Below, one piece after another: positions 15,402 through 23,844 of a stretch of 64,000 bases of DNA. The first letter of the stretch is position 1. Every line of letters begins with the position of its first letter. The notes under the pieces are model-generated. The model did not search any database, had not been told where the DNA came from, and saw only the letters and a program-made list of their open reading frames with translations. Both the position numbers and the translations under genes were made by a program. The DNA lies in NCBI RefSeq assembly GCF_017654485.1, contig NZ_CP061093.1:1-64000 (forward strand). The letters are read 5' to 3'. The DNA comes from Roseomonas marmotae (lineage in GTDB: Bacteria > Pseudomonadota > Alphaproteobacteria > Acetobacterales > Acetobacteraceae).

Positions 15402-16772
15402 ATGACAGAATATTTTCGCAAAACCGGCGCGCCGCGTCCCGAAACCCGCTCCGCCGCCAGCCTGGGCGATGCCCCCGCATTGTTGCGGCAGATGCCGCGC
15501 GTGACGCGCTGGGGCCGGCTGGCTGGGGTACGCGGCGCCGCGCTCTCTGTGGAAGGCCTGGGCGGCGGTCTGGCCATCGGCGACCGCATGCTGGTGCGCC
15601 GTCCCGCCCAGCCCGCCATCGAGGGCGAATTCGTGGCCTTCGAGGGCAGGGCCGCACTGGCGGTGCCGGAAGGGCATACGGAGGGCCTGGCCCCCGGCGC
15701 CCGTGTCTGGCTGGAGGAGCCGCTGGCGCTCGCGCCTTCCGATGCATGGCTGGGACGGGTCATCGACGGGCAGGGGCGGCCGCTGGACGGCGGCGGGCCG
15801 CTGCCTTCGGGCCGCCGCGTGGTGCCGCTGCGCCGCGCGGCGCCGGATGCGCTGCGCCGCCGGCTCGTGGGGCCGCGGCTGGAGACGGGCCTGCGCTCGC
15901 TGGATGTGTTCACCCCCATCTGCCGGGGGCAGCGTATGGGCATCTTCGCGGCCTCGGGCGTCGGCAAATCGACGCTGATGGGCATGCTGGCGCGCTTCGT
16001 GGAGGCCGATGTCGTCGTCGTCGGGCTGATCGGCGAGCGCGGGCGGGAGGTGCGTGAATTCCTCGACCAGACTCTGGGCGAGGCCGGGCGCGCGCGCTCG
16101 GTCGTGGTAGTCTCGACCTCCGACCAGCCGGCGCTGGCGCGGCGCCGCGCGGCGCAGGCGACACTGGCGGTCGCCGAGCATTTCCGTGCCGAGGGCAAGC
16201 AGGTCTTCCTGCTGCTGGATTCCGTCACGCGCCTCGCCCATGCCCAGCGGGAGATCGGGCTGGCAGCGGGGGAGCCGGCCACCGCCCGCTCCTATACCCC
16301 TTCGGTCTTCAACGAGTTGCCGGCGCTGCTGGAACGCGCCGGGCCCGGGCCGGAGGGGGAGGGCGACATCACAGCCGTCTTCACCGTGCTGGTCGATGGC
16401 GACGATCATGACGAACCCATTGCCGATGCAGTGCGCGGCATCCTCGATGGGCATGTCGTGCTGGACCGCCGCATCGGCGAGCGCGGGCGCTGGCCGGCGG
16501 TCGATGTGCTGCGCTCGGTCAGCCGTACGCTGCCACGCTGTCATGCGGCCGAGGAGAATGCGCTGCTGACGGAAGCCCGCCGCCTGCTGGGCGCCTATGC
16601 CGATATGGCGGAGATGATCCGCCTGGGCGCCTACCGCGCCGGCAGTGATCCGCTCGTGGACTTGGCCATCCAGCGCCAGCCGGCGCTGGAGGCCTTCCTG
16701 AATCAGGGCGTGGACGAGCGCTCCGCCACACCGGAAGCTTTCGCGCGCCTAGCCGCCGCACTGCGGGAATGA
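15402..16772 (+). CDS. fliI: flagellum-specific export ATPase FliI
   Basis: A 456-residue F1-beta-like ATPase. The Walker A 'ASGVGKST' lies near residue 184 and the Walker B 'VFLLLDSVTR' near 268; 'GLIGERGREVREF' and 'ARSYTPSVFNELPALLERAG' are FliI hallmarks. It energises unloading of export substrates at the FlhA/FlhB gate together with FliH and FliJ. The frame opens at 15303, but ATG 15402 (MTEYFRKTG) is preferred. Unusually, fliI stands alone, divergent from flgB, with fliH and fliJ in distant operons of the same window. No gene-facing TGCGAAAA element was seen. Confidence 0.96.
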   Translation: MTEYFRKTGAPRPETRSAASLGDAPALLRQMPRVTRWGRLAGVRGAALSVEGLGGGLAIGDRMLVRRPAQPAIEGEFVAFEGRAALAVPEGHTEGLAPGARVWLEEPLALAPSDAWLGRVIDGQGRPLDGGGPLPSGRRVVPLRRAAPDALRRRLVGPRLETGLRSLDVFTPICRGQRMGIFAASGVGKSTLMGMLARFVEADVVVVGLIGERGREVREFLDQTLGEAGRARSVVVVSTSDQPALARRRAAQATLAVAEHFRAEGKQVFLLLDSVTRLAHAQREIGLAAGEPATARSYTPSVFNELPALLERAGPGPEGEGDITAVFTVLVDGDDHDEPIADAVRGILDGHVVLDRRIGERGRWPAVDVLRSVSRTLPRCHAAEENALLTEARRLLGAYADMAEMIRLGAYRAGSDPLVDLAIQRQPALEAFLNQGVDERSATPEAFARLAAALRE

Positions 16773-16793
16773 AAGGCGCGGGGCGGCGGGCCT

Positions 16794-17969
16794 TCAGCGG
16801 CTCCCGATGACCGAGAAAAGCGCCGCCGCGCTGCTCCCCGCGAGGTGGTCCCCACCCCAGCCGATGGGCTGCACCAGGGCCACGATGCCGGAGGAACTTG
16901 CCAGGGCCCGCGCCTCCGCCACGCTGGATTGCGCCACATAGCGGTCCAGCAGCTTGGCCAGCTTGGCGGGATCCTTGAAGTCCCCGATGTCCATCCGGCT
17001 TTGCAGGGTGGATTTCTGCTGGTCTACATCCAGCCGGCCAAAGCTCTCCGGCAGCCCCAGCACGCTCTGCACCACCGCCGCCAGCTTGCGGTCGGCGATC
17101 ACGTTGTACCAGCTTGTGACCTGCGGCAGGCTGCGCTTGGCATAGACGGCCTGGCGCAGGCTTTCCGATGTCTCGCCCAGCGATTCCTCGAAACGCGCCT
17201 GGGTGTAGAGGGAGACGATCTGCTCCACCGTGGCACTGTCCGCGACGGTGGTGCCACCCTTGGCGGGGATGGCCTGGCTGCCCGCGTTGCTGGCGCCGAG
17301 TCCGGCGCGGGCCGTGCTATCCGGATCAGCGTAGAAGGCGAAGTCCGTGGCGGTGCCACGGCCCTTGGCATCGCTGAAGATCAGCTTGCCGCCCAGCGCC
17401 GCGACGCTGATATCGCCGCGCCCGCCATCGGCTTTGCGGAAGGCGGCCTGCAGGCTCGCCGCCAGGTCCATCCGGTTGCCGATACCCTCCAGGGAAAGGG
17501 ACGTGATCGCCACGCCGCCAAAGCGGCCGCTGAAGCTGGTGAAGGCCTGCCCCTGGCGGATGCCCTCGACCTCCACCGTGGCTCCGGAGGGAACGGCCGG
17601 GATCTCCGGGATCCTCAGCCCGCCATAGTTGAGCGCCGAGGCAATCTGCTTGTAGCGGCCATCGACCATCCGCGCCGCCACGGAGCCCTGATCCTTCGGG
17701 TCGCTCTCCAGCACCTTCTGCATCAGCGCGTTCATGCCGACCTGGGCATCCAGGCCAAAGGCCTTCAGCACCATCTCCTGCAGCCGCCGGTCGGCCAGCA
17801 GCTCCTTCGCCGTCCCGTTGGTGGGAAGGGCCGCGCGCAGATAGGCGATGTCACGTTGCAGGCCGGGATCCCTGCTGAAAGCCTTGAAATCCGCGATGGA
17901 CTTGCCCTGCAGGATCTTCCAGCCGGCGATGCCACCGGGCAGGCCGGTGCTGATGATGCCGACGCTCAT
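16794..17969 (-). CDS. DUF1217 flagellar protein
   Basis: A 391-residue protein matching the DUF1217 family, which occurs in alphaproteobacterial flagellar clusters. Two similar halves can be seen: residues about 15-130 (GWKILQGKSIADFKAFSRDP, RAALPTNGTAKELLADRRL, FGLDAQVGMNALMQKVL) and about 245-370 (IVSLYTQARFEESLGETSE, QVTSWYNVIADRKLAAVVQ, SRMDIGDFKDPAKLAKLLDR). A Gly-rich linker joins them. The molecular role in the flagellum is unknown. It converges on fliI. The 204 nt upstream hold no gene and no clear TGCGAAAA element. Confidence 0.8.
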   Translation of the reverse strand: MSVGIISTGLPGGIAGWKILQGKSIADFKAFSRDPGLQRDIAYLRAALPTNGTAKELLADRRLQEMVLKAFGLDAQVGMNALMQKVLESDPKDQGSVAARMVDGRYKQIASALNYGGLRIPEIPAVPSGATVEVEGIRQGQAFTSFSGRFGGVAITSLSLEGIGNRMDLAASLQAAFRKADGGRGDISVAALGGKLIFSDAKGRGTATDFAFYADPDSTARAGLGASNAGSQAIPAKGGTTVADSATVEQIVSLYTQARFEESLGETSESLRQAVYAKRSLPQVTSWYNVIADRKLAAVVQSVLGLPESFGRLDVDQQKSTLQSRMDIGDFKDPAKLAKLLDRYVAQSSVAEARALASSSGIVALVQPIGWGGDHLAGSSAAALFSVIGSR

Positions 17970-18173
17970 GCCTTCAACGAGGCCTCCTGATCAGGCCTTG
18001 CCGCATGACAAGGGATGGGCAGGCGCAGCGGTGCGCGGCCGGTTCCGCATCGCACGCGCTCCGCCTCCGCGCGACAGAGCGAATGGACCAGTCTCGGCGG
18101 GTCCGGAGTAGGATCGATCATCATTCTCAGCTCCGAAGCCGTGTCGGGATGGGGGCAGGACGATCGCGGGGAT

Positions 18174-18656
18174 TCAGGGCGCTCGCGCCGCCTCGGACAT
18201 GACGCCGCGCCGGCTGGGCATGGCTTGCTCCCGCGCCGTGCCCTCGCGCCGGAAGCGCTCGGGTGGGTCGAGATCCAGCAGCGCCGCCTCGTACATTACC
18301 AGCTCACGTAGCGCAGACAGTGCGCGATAGGTATTGCCGGCCTGCATCTGTCCCTCGGCCTCGTCCAGCAGGCTGATATGCTCGGGCTTCAGGAAGGCGC
18401 CGCGCAGCCGGGCGATCTGCTCGGCGAATGCATCCGTGCGGCCCAGCACGGGCTGTGCGTGCAGCAGCACGCCCTGCGCGGCGAAATAGGCGCGACGGAC
18501 GGGGGTAGAGGCATCCTCGGCCGGTAGAACATCCTTCTCGCGCACGATCTGCGCCTTGGTCTCCAGCATCAGATAGGCGCGACGGTCGCCATTGGTGACG
18601 ACGGCGCCATTGATGAAAAGCTTCTCGCCTGGTGCAAGCTTCAGAATCAGGGACAT
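18174..18656 (-). CDS. flbT: flagellin expression regulator FlbT
   Basis: A 160-residue FlbT. The N-terminus 'LILKLAPGEKLFINGAVV' and the middle with 'AYLMLETKAQIVREKDVL' and 'TPVRRAYFAAQGVLL' match the family. In Caulobacter FlbT binds flagellin mRNA and lowers its translation until the hook is finished; in other alphas it can act positively. The ATG overlaps the flaF stop (TGATG). The C-terminal 30 residues are Arg-rich and extend past the usual family end. Confidence 0.92.
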   Translation of the reverse strand: MSLILKLAPGEKLFINGAVVTNGDRRAYLMLETKAQIVREKDVLPAEDASTPVRRAYFAAQGVLLHAQPVLGRTDAFAEQIARLRGAFLKPEHISLLDEAEGQMQAGNTYRALSALRELVMYEAALLDLDPPERFRREGTAREQAMPSRRGVMSEAARAP

Positions 18657-19081
18657 CACAGGGCATCCGGCTGCACGGTGGGATCGGGCCGCAGGCCCAG
18701 CATCACCGCGCGGTTGATGTCGATCAGTGCCTGCGGGCTCTTGCGCTCGCGCAGCACGCGGTCGCTCTCGGCGAAGACCCAGCGCGCCAGTGACAGCAGC
18801 TGGGCACGCAGCGTGATCTCGCAGGTATTGGCTTCCTCCGCCAGATCGGCGGCGAAGGCGGTCCAGAGCATGCGGTTCTCATGAACGGCGCCGGGAAGGG
18901 CGGCGGGGCTGCCGCCGGGCAGGGCCGCGAGCTCCAGCAACGCGGCGGCACGGGCCAGTACGCGGTATTCGATGACCCTCGGATGTTCCGTCTCACGAAT
19001 GACGGCGCCATAGGCCGCTCCGGCACCAGCGGAGCGTTGCAGGGGCGCCTGGAGAAGGTCGGGGGGAGCAAGGCTCAGCAT
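18656..19081 (-). CDS. flaF: flagellin regulator / secretion chaperone FlaF
   Basis: A 141-residue FlaF, with 'AYGAVIRETEHPRVIEYRVL' (about residues 23-42), 'NRMLWTAFAADLAEEAN' and 'LPAQLLSLARWVFAESDRVL'-type segments and the end 'PQALIDINRAVMLGL'. FlaF and FlbT act together on flagellin translation and export. A good ribosome site (AAGGAAG) lies before the ATG. It sits downstream of flagellin beyond two hairpins, and no TGCGAAAA element precedes it. Confidence 0.92.
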   Translation of the reverse strand: MLSLAPPDLLQAPLQRSAGAGAAYGAVIRETEHPRVIEYRVLARAAALLELAALPGGSPAALPGAVHENRMLWTAFAADLAEEANTCEITLRAQLLSLARWVFAESDRVLRERKSPQALIDINRAVMLGLRPDPTVQPDAL

Positions 19082-19144
19082 CGGATTCTTCCTTGGTCAC
19101 GCGCCGGGCCGGGAGCGCCGGCGCTGTGCATGCGCGGGCCGGAA

Positions 19145-19173
19145 GGCCAGCCGACGCTCTGCGCCGGCTGGCC
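19145..19173. terminator. hairpin between fliC and flaF (distal)
   Basis: GGCCAGCCG (19145-19153) pairs with CGGCTGGCC (19165-19173): a perfect 9-bp stem with an 11-nt loop. Confidence 0.5.
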
Positions 19174-19186
19174 CTTGGGGCCGGGT

Positions 19187-19210
19187 GGCGCACGGCTGGA
19201 ACCGTGCGCC
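19187..19210 (-). terminator. flagellin gene terminator
   Basis: GGCGCACGG (19187-19195) pairs with CCGTGCGCC (19202-19210), a perfect 9-bp stem with a 6-nt loop, 8 nt past the flagellin stop. It probably limits read-through from the strongly expressed fliC into flaF-flbT. Confidence 0.65.
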
Positions 19211-19218
19211 CATCCGGC

Positions 19219-20904
19219 TTACTGGAAGAGACGGAGGATGCTCTGCGGCGCCTGGTTGGCGATGGAGAGCGCCTGGGTGCCGAGCTGCTCCTGCACCTGA
19301 AGAGCCTGCAGGCGGGCGGCCTCCTCCGACATATCGGCATCCACCAGCGCGCCGAGGCCGGTGGTCAGCGTATCCACCAGCTTGTCCAGGAAGTCCCTCT
19401 GGAGGTCGATGCGGGTGGCCGTGGTACCGAAGGCGGCAGCCGCATTCGCCGCATTGGTGCCGGCTGCGTCCAGCTTCTGCAGCAGCACGTCGTAGTCAGT
19501 CTTCGAGGAGTTGAAGCTCAGCACATCATCCGTGCCATTTCCGCTCACGATGGACAGCTTACCCATGGAATCCACCGAAGCGCCGAAGCTCGTTCCTCCC
19601 GTCGGCGCCGCCGTGTTTGTGAAGGCAGCCGTGCCGGTATTCCACTTGGTCGCGCCAGTGCCGGTCACCAGCGCGTCCCGCAGCTTCTCGGCGATATCCT
19701 TACCGGTGACATTCGGGTTGGTCACATCGGCGGCGGCCACGGCGATGACATAGACATTCTCATCTACATTAGTGCCGTCATAGATCTTGTCGCCGGTGGC
19801 CATACCATTGTCGACGACCTTCAGCTTATAGGTGTGGGCGCTGTCCGCATCGGTGGCCGATGTCTGCACCTGCACCACGAATTCGTCGCCGAGCTGCAGC
19901 GGCTTGTCGGCGAAAGTCATGTCCAGGCGCCGCACACCGGCATCCAGGTCGAGATCGGAAGTGCCGAGGCCGAGAGTGGCGGAGCCTACCGCGGCGCCCA
20001 CCCCCATCTCCACCTTCAGCGAGTTGGAGGTGCTGTAGACATCGTTGCTGACGGAACCCAGGCGCAGGGTGGAATCGCGGTTCTTGGTGCTGATGGTGAA
20101 GGTATTGGTACCGGACACGCGCTCGGCCGTGAACTTGTCCTTGAAGCCCGCATCGGCATTCATGAAGGTCATCAGGTCGTCGATCGTGCTGATATCCTTG
20201 GTCAGCTTCACGGTCAGGCTGCGGTTGGCGCCCTTCGCGTCGACATAGTCCACAGCGACCTCGTTGCCGGTCTTCAGCGCCAGTGTGGCGCCCACGCTGT
20301 AGGTCAGCTTCTGCACGCCGTCGTTCTGGTTGGCCAGCGTCTGGTCGGCGCGGGAGAGCACAGTCAGGTTCTTCAGGCTGGAAAGCATAGAGCCTTCCTC
20401 GACCTTCAGGTTCTGTTTGGACAGATCGGCATAGTCACCGGTGGAGACGCCGTTGACCGTGTTGACGGAGGTCAGCACGCGCTGCGTGCCATCTTCGTTG
20501 ATCAGGTTGACGCCCTTGAAGGTGGCGGCGGCGACGATGGAGTTGATATTGTCTACATAGCCGTCGATATCCGCCTGGACCTGCGCCTTGTCGACTGCCG
20601 GATTCTGCGCCGAGGTGACCTTCGTGCGGATTTCCTTGACGATATCGTTGATCTTCTCGGCGGCGGTCTGAGCCGTCGCGACGATGGCGGAGGAGACCGA
20701 GAGGTTCTCGCTGACCTGCTTGGTATTGGCGATGTCGGAACGCATCGCGGTTGCCACGGCCCAGGTCGCCGCATTGTCCTTGGCGCTTGCCACCTTCAGG
20801 CCGGTGGAGATGCGGTTCTGCGTGGTCAGCAGGCTCTTCTGCGTCGCCTTCAGCGACTGCAGCGCCGTGAGCGCGCCATTATTGGTGAGGATCGAGCTGG
20901 CCAT
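19219..20904 (-). CDS. fliC: flagellin
   Basis: A 561-residue flagellin. The N-terminal D0/D1 region (residues 1-150) carries 'TNNGALTALQSLKATQKSL', 'TGLKVASAKDNAATWAVA' and 'KINDIVKEIRTKV'. The C-terminal D0/D1 (about 490-561) ends 'LSIANQAPQSILRLFQ'. The middle is a variable Gly/Thr/Ala/Asp-rich domain. The start at 20904 (MASSIL) is chosen over a 5-residue extension to 20919. It is probably glycosylated by the TPR-glycosyltransferase encoded immediately upstream. Two hairpins follow the gene, and a TTGCGAAAAATAA element precedes it by 121 nt. It is the only flagellin in the window. Confidence 0.96.
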   Translation of the reverse strand: MASSILTNNGALTALQSLKATQKSLLTTQNRISTGLKVASAKDNAATWAVATAMRSDIANTKQVSENLSVSSAIVATAQTAAEKINDIVKEIRTKVTSAQNPAVDKAQVQADIDGYVDNINSIVAAATFKGVNLINEDGTQRVLTSVNTVNGVSTGDYADLSKQNLKVEEGSMLSSLKNLTVLSRADQTLANQNDGVQKLTYSVGATLALKTGNEVAVDYVDAKGANRSLTVKLTKDISTIDDLMTFMNADAGFKDKFTAERVSGTNTFTISTKNRDSTLRLGSVSNDVYSTSNSLKVEMGVGAAVGSATLGLGTSDLDLDAGVRRLDMTFADKPLQLGDEFVVQVQTSATDADSAHTYKLKVVDNGMATGDKIYDGTNVDENVYVIAVAAADVTNPNVTGKDIAEKLRDALVTGTGATKWNTGTAAFTNTAAPTGGTSFGASVDSMGKLSIVSGNGTDDVLSFNSSKTDYDVLLQKLDAAGTNAANAAAAFGTTATRIDLQRDFLDKLVDTLTTGLGALVDADMSEEAARLQALQVQEQLGTQALSIANQAPQSILRLFQ

Positions 20905-21014
20905 GTTTGCGCCCTTCAAGGGTTCCGGTTCGGGGAGCGCCTTCTGACGCGGTCATCGCCTGGCCGTCCGGTGGAGTACCTCGGCGGCGACACCTCCGGT
21001 CTATCAGAGAGGAA

Positions 21015-21027
21015 TTATTTTTCGCAA
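21015..21027 (-). promoter_or_regulatory. TGCGAAAA element upstream of fliC, overlapping the upstream stop codon
   Basis: TTGCGAAAAATAA on the minus strand, core 121 nt before fliC. It forms the last codons and stop (TGC GAA AAA TAA) of the upstream TPR gene. Just upstream, GGCACCGCCGATGC (minus strand) fits the sigma-54 GG-N10-GC spacing. Confidence 0.55.
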
Positions 21028-23018
21028 GCATCGGCGGTGCCTATGCGCGGTTTTTTCGCCAAGTCTCCGACCCGCTCCGCCAGTGCCGCCATCACGGCCG
21101 CCCAGGGCTCGCCCCGGCGCTGTCGCAGCAGCCTCAGGCTGCGGTACCATGGCGTGTCCTCCCGCCCGCGCATCCAGCGCCATTCGGCGTTGAAGGGCAG
21201 CAGCACATGGCACGGCACGCCCAGCGCCCCGGCGAAATGAACGGTGGAATTGTCGATACTGACAACGAGATCCATGGCCGCCACTTGCGCCAGCGCGTCC
21301 TCCGCGCTGCTCAGGGCATCCACCTCCGGGTCGATCAGCAGTGGCAGGCCAGCGGCCTCGGCGCTCAGCTGGCCGGGTTCCCCGTATTGCAGGCTGACAA
21401 AGCGCAGTTCCTCCATCGCCAGCAGGGGCGCGAACTCCGCCAGAGAAATGGAGCGGTGTCCGGATTTCGTGTTGCGCGTGTGCCAGGCCAGCCCCACCAG
21501 TGGCCGCCCGTCGGAGTAGCGCCGGCGAAGGCGGGCACGCCGCTCCGGATCAGCGTTCAGATAAGGCTGCGGCGCCCGCGCGAAATCCGCCTCCCGCCGC
21601 CGCAGCAGGCGCGGCAGGTCGCCGATGGCGATCTGCGCCCGCAACTCCGTGCCCGAGTCGCCCGAGAGGTGGAAGGCGACGCCGGGAAAGGAGCGGGCGA
21701 AGGCGGGCCGCAGGCGCGGTTCGCAGAGCAGGGTCAGCCTGTGCCCTGCCGCCAGCAATTCTGGGATCATGCTGGCAAACATGATCTCGTCGCCGATCCC
21801 CTGCTCCCGCCAGACCAGGACGCGCCCCTCCGGCAACGGGCGCCCATCCCAGGGCGGTAGTCCGAAGTCGTAGCGCGGGTCCTCTGCCCGCCACCGGGCA
21901 TCGGCCAGGTCCCAGCCCTCGGCGAAGCGGCCCAGCATCAGCAACTGCCGGGCGCAGTTGACACGCGGCACCGGGTCATCCGGGGCCAGGGCCCGCGCGC
22001 GCTGGCAGTATTCCAGCGCCTTTTCCGGCCAGCCCATATGGGTCAGCACATTGCCCAGATTGCTCAGCGCCGCGGCATCCTCCGGCGCGCCCGCCAGCAC
22101 GAGGCGCAGCGAGGCCTCGGCCTCCTCCAGCCTGCCCTGGCGCTGCAACACGCCGGCCAGGTTGTAATGCGCGTCACGCCAGCCCGGGCGCAGCCGCGCG
22201 GCTTCCCCGAAGGCCTCGGCCGCCGCCGGCAGCCGCTCCAGCCCCTGCAGGACCACGCCCAGGCCAAGCCAGGCATCGGCGCTGTCGGGCGCCAGCGCCA
22301 CGGCCTGTCGCATCGCGGCCTCGGCGCCGCTCCAGTCCTGCATTTCCTGCAGGCACAGGCCGAGATGCAGTGCCGTCTCCAGCCGCGCGCCGCCAGCCTC
22401 CTGCGTGGCGCGGAAGGCGGCAGCGGCCTCCGGCCAGCGGGCCAGCCGCTCCAGCGCCAGACCAAGATTATAGAGTGTCGCCGGCTGGCCCGGCTGCTGG
22501 CGCAGGGCGGTGCGCAGCGACTCGGTGGCGGCGGCATTCTGGCCGGTGGCCAGCAGCGCGGCGCCGAGATTCTGCCAGCCGGCCGCATGGTCCGGCCGCA
22601 GCCGCAGGGCGGCGCGGAAGGCCTCGGCAGCCTCGGCCGGACGGTCCATCGCCGCCAGGAGGTTGCCCAGGTTGAACTGTGTCTCCGGCGATTCCGGCCG
22701 CAGCCGCGCGGCCTGGCCGTAGGCGGCCAGCGCCTCCTCCAGCCGGCCCGCGGCCCGCAGCGCCATGCCGAGGTTGCGATAATACTCGGCCTCCGGGCGC
22801 AGGGCGACGGCGCGGCGGATGGCGGCCACGGCGCCGGCATAATCCTCCTGTTGGAAGCGGGTGAGGCCCAGCAGGTTCTGCGCGTCGCTGTGGCGCGGCT
22901 GGCGGCGCAGCAGGGCGCGATAGAGGCGCTCCGCCTCCCCGAGACGCCCGGCCTGATGGTGCCGCATCGCCAGGGCCAGGGAGGGCAGCGCGCCCCGCGG
23001 ATCGGCTTCGGCCGGCAC
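21015..23018 (-). CDS. TPR-glycosyltransferase, FlmG-like flagellin glycosyltransferase
   Basis: A 667-residue modular protein. Residues about 10-390 are roughly ten tetratricopeptide repeats (consensus such as 'AEAYYNLGMALRAAGRLEEAL'-type units). Residues about 410-640 resemble a GT-B glycosyltransferase region ('VLVWREQGIGDEIMFASMIPELL', 'RPLVGLAWHTRNT', 'VVSIDNSTVHFAGALGVPCHVLLP' in outline). This architecture matches Caulobacter FlmG, whose TPR part binds flagellin and whose transferase part attaches pseudaminic-type sugar. Location next to fliC supports the role. It follows the flgN-like gene by 8 nt. No sugar-nucleotide synthesis genes are in view, so the donor sugar is unknown. Confidence 0.8.
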   Translation of the reverse strand: MPAEADPRGALPSLALAMRHHQAGRLGEAERLYRALLRRQPRHSDAQNLLGLTRFQQEDYAGAVAAIRRAVALRPEAEYYRNLGMALRAAGRLEEALAAYGQAARLRPESPETQFNLGNLLAAMDRPAEAAEAFRAALRLRPDHAAGWQNLGAALLATGQNAAATESLRTALRQQPGQPATLYNLGLALERLARWPEAAAAFRATQEAGGARLETALHLGLCLQEMQDWSGAEAAMRQAVALAPDSADAWLGLGVVLQGLERLPAAAEAFGEAARLRPGWRDAHYNLAGVLQRQGRLEEAEASLRLVLAGAPEDAAALSNLGNVLTHMGWPEKALEYCQRARALAPDDPVPRVNCARQLLMLGRFAEGWDLADARWRAEDPRYDFGLPPWDGRPLPEGRVLVWREQGIGDEIMFASMIPELLAAGHRLTLLCEPRLRPAFARSFPGVAFHLSGDSGTELRAQIAIGDLPRLLRRREADFARAPQPYLNADPERRARLRRRYSDGRPLVGLAWHTRNTKSGHRSISLAEFAPLLAMEELRFVSLQYGEPGQLSAEAAGLPLLIDPEVDALSSAEDALAQVAAMDLVVSIDNSTVHFAGALGVPCHVLLPFNAEWRWMRGREDTPWYRSLRLLRQRRGEPWAAVMAALAERVGDLAKKPRIGTADACEK
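21049..21060 (-). promoter_or_regulatory. second GCGAAAA-like element upstream of fliC
   Basis: GGCGAAAAAACC on the minus strand inside the 3' end of the TPR gene, 34 nt (about three helical turns) upstream of the first copy. It may be chance because it is coding. Confidence 0.3.
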
Positions 23019-23026
23019 GGGCGGGC

Positions 23027-23410
23027 TCAGGCGCTGCGATCCAGGCTGGCAGCCAGGGTATGGCGCAGCGGCCTGCGGCGCGGCCCCGGAAAGTCGCTGC
23101 CCTGCGGCCCATAGGTGCCGGGATCAGCCGCCCGGGCCAATTCGCTGCGGAGGCGGTCCCGCACCGTGCCCAGGGCATCGGTCACGGCGCCCAGCACCAT
23201 GCCATTCTCCTCGGCCGCGGCCATCATGCCACGCAGCGCCGCCCGCTCCGCGGCGCCCTCGGGCGGGCCCAGGCGCTGTAGCGCCAGCAGTGCTTCCCGC
23301 TTCTCCTCCATCAGGGCACCGAGCATCGAGAGGGGCGCGCTGCCGGCCACCTCCGTCTCCCTCCAGAGCACCGCCTGCAACCGCGCGGCGGCTTCGATCA
23401 GCGCGCTCAT
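23027..23410 (-). CDS. FlgN-like export chaperone candidate
   Basis: A 127-residue, mostly helical protein. Residues 1-95 form a probable long-helix hairpin (IEAAARLQAVLWRE, LMEEKREALLALQRL, MMAAAEENGMVLGAVTDALG), the pattern of FlgN-type chaperones for the hook-junction proteins FlgK and FlgL. The C-terminal 30 residues are Pro/Arg-rich. It overlaps the rod-binding gene by 4 nt (ATGA) and precedes the FlmG-like gene. In other alphas a FlgN homologue often follows the flgJ-type gene. Primary similarity is weak, so the call rests on pattern and context. Confidence 0.5.
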   Translation of the reverse strand: MSALIEAAARLQAVLWRETEVAGSAPLSMLGALMEEKREALLALQRLGPPEGAAERAALRGMMAAAEENGMVLGAVTDALGTVRDRLRSELARAADPGTYGPQGSDFPGPRRRPLRHTLAASLDRSA

Positions 23411-23664
23411 CGGGCGCCCCGTGCCACGGCGGCACGGCCGGCGATCGCACGCTCGATGGCCGGTGTCAGGCCGAGCTGGCCACGCGCCGCCAGGGCATCG
23501 CCCAGCGCATGGTCCATGAAGCTGTCGAAGGCTCCGGCGCCGGCGCCTCCATCGAAAAGCCCCTGCCGCTTCGGCGGCCGCGCCGCGCTGACCATCCCGG
23601 CGGCGAAGCTGGCCTCCAGTTGCCGCGCCACGTGACGCCCACCGGGCGATACGGAATCCATCAT
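23407..23664 (-). CDS. flgJ: rod-binding protein, FlgJ N-terminal domain only
   Basis: An 85-residue protein with the rod-binding pattern 'LEASFAAGMVSAARPPKRQG' and 'FDSFMDHALGDALAARGQLGLTPAIERAI'. In many alphaproteobacteria FlgJ consists only of this rod-cap domain, and the wall-cutting enzyme is a separate protein; here the transglycosylase at 51160-52173 may supply it. Start 23664 or 23661. First gene of a three-gene operon with a TATGCGAAAATT element 79 nt upstream (core to start). Confidence 0.6.
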   Translation of the reverse strand: MMDSVSPGGRHVARQLEASFAAGMVSAARPPKRQGLFDGGAGAGAFDSFMDHALGDALAARGQLGLTPAIERAIAGRAAVARGAR

Positions 23665-23734
23665 GTCCGACCTTTTCCACAGATTTTCCACGCGCCTGTC
23701 GCGGCGCTGGCCCCATCTTAGCGAGCTGTCAGGA

Positions 23735-23746
23735 AATTTTCGCATA
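23735..23746 (-). promoter_or_regulatory. TGCGAAAA element upstream of the flgJ-like operon
   Basis: TATGCGAAAATT on the minus strand, core 79 nt before 23664. Confidence 0.55.
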
Positions 23747-23844
23747 ACACCACGGACGAACTGCCGCCAGAAGGGGCCGGCTTCCCGATCTCCAGAAGGA
23801 GCGGACCCGCCGCGGAAAGTTGCGGCCAAGCAGGACCCGCCACG

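Noticed and set aside
19093..21240. 715-codon plus-strand open frame opposite flagellin
   Set aside because: Shadow of fliC and the end of the FlmG-like gene; no domain.
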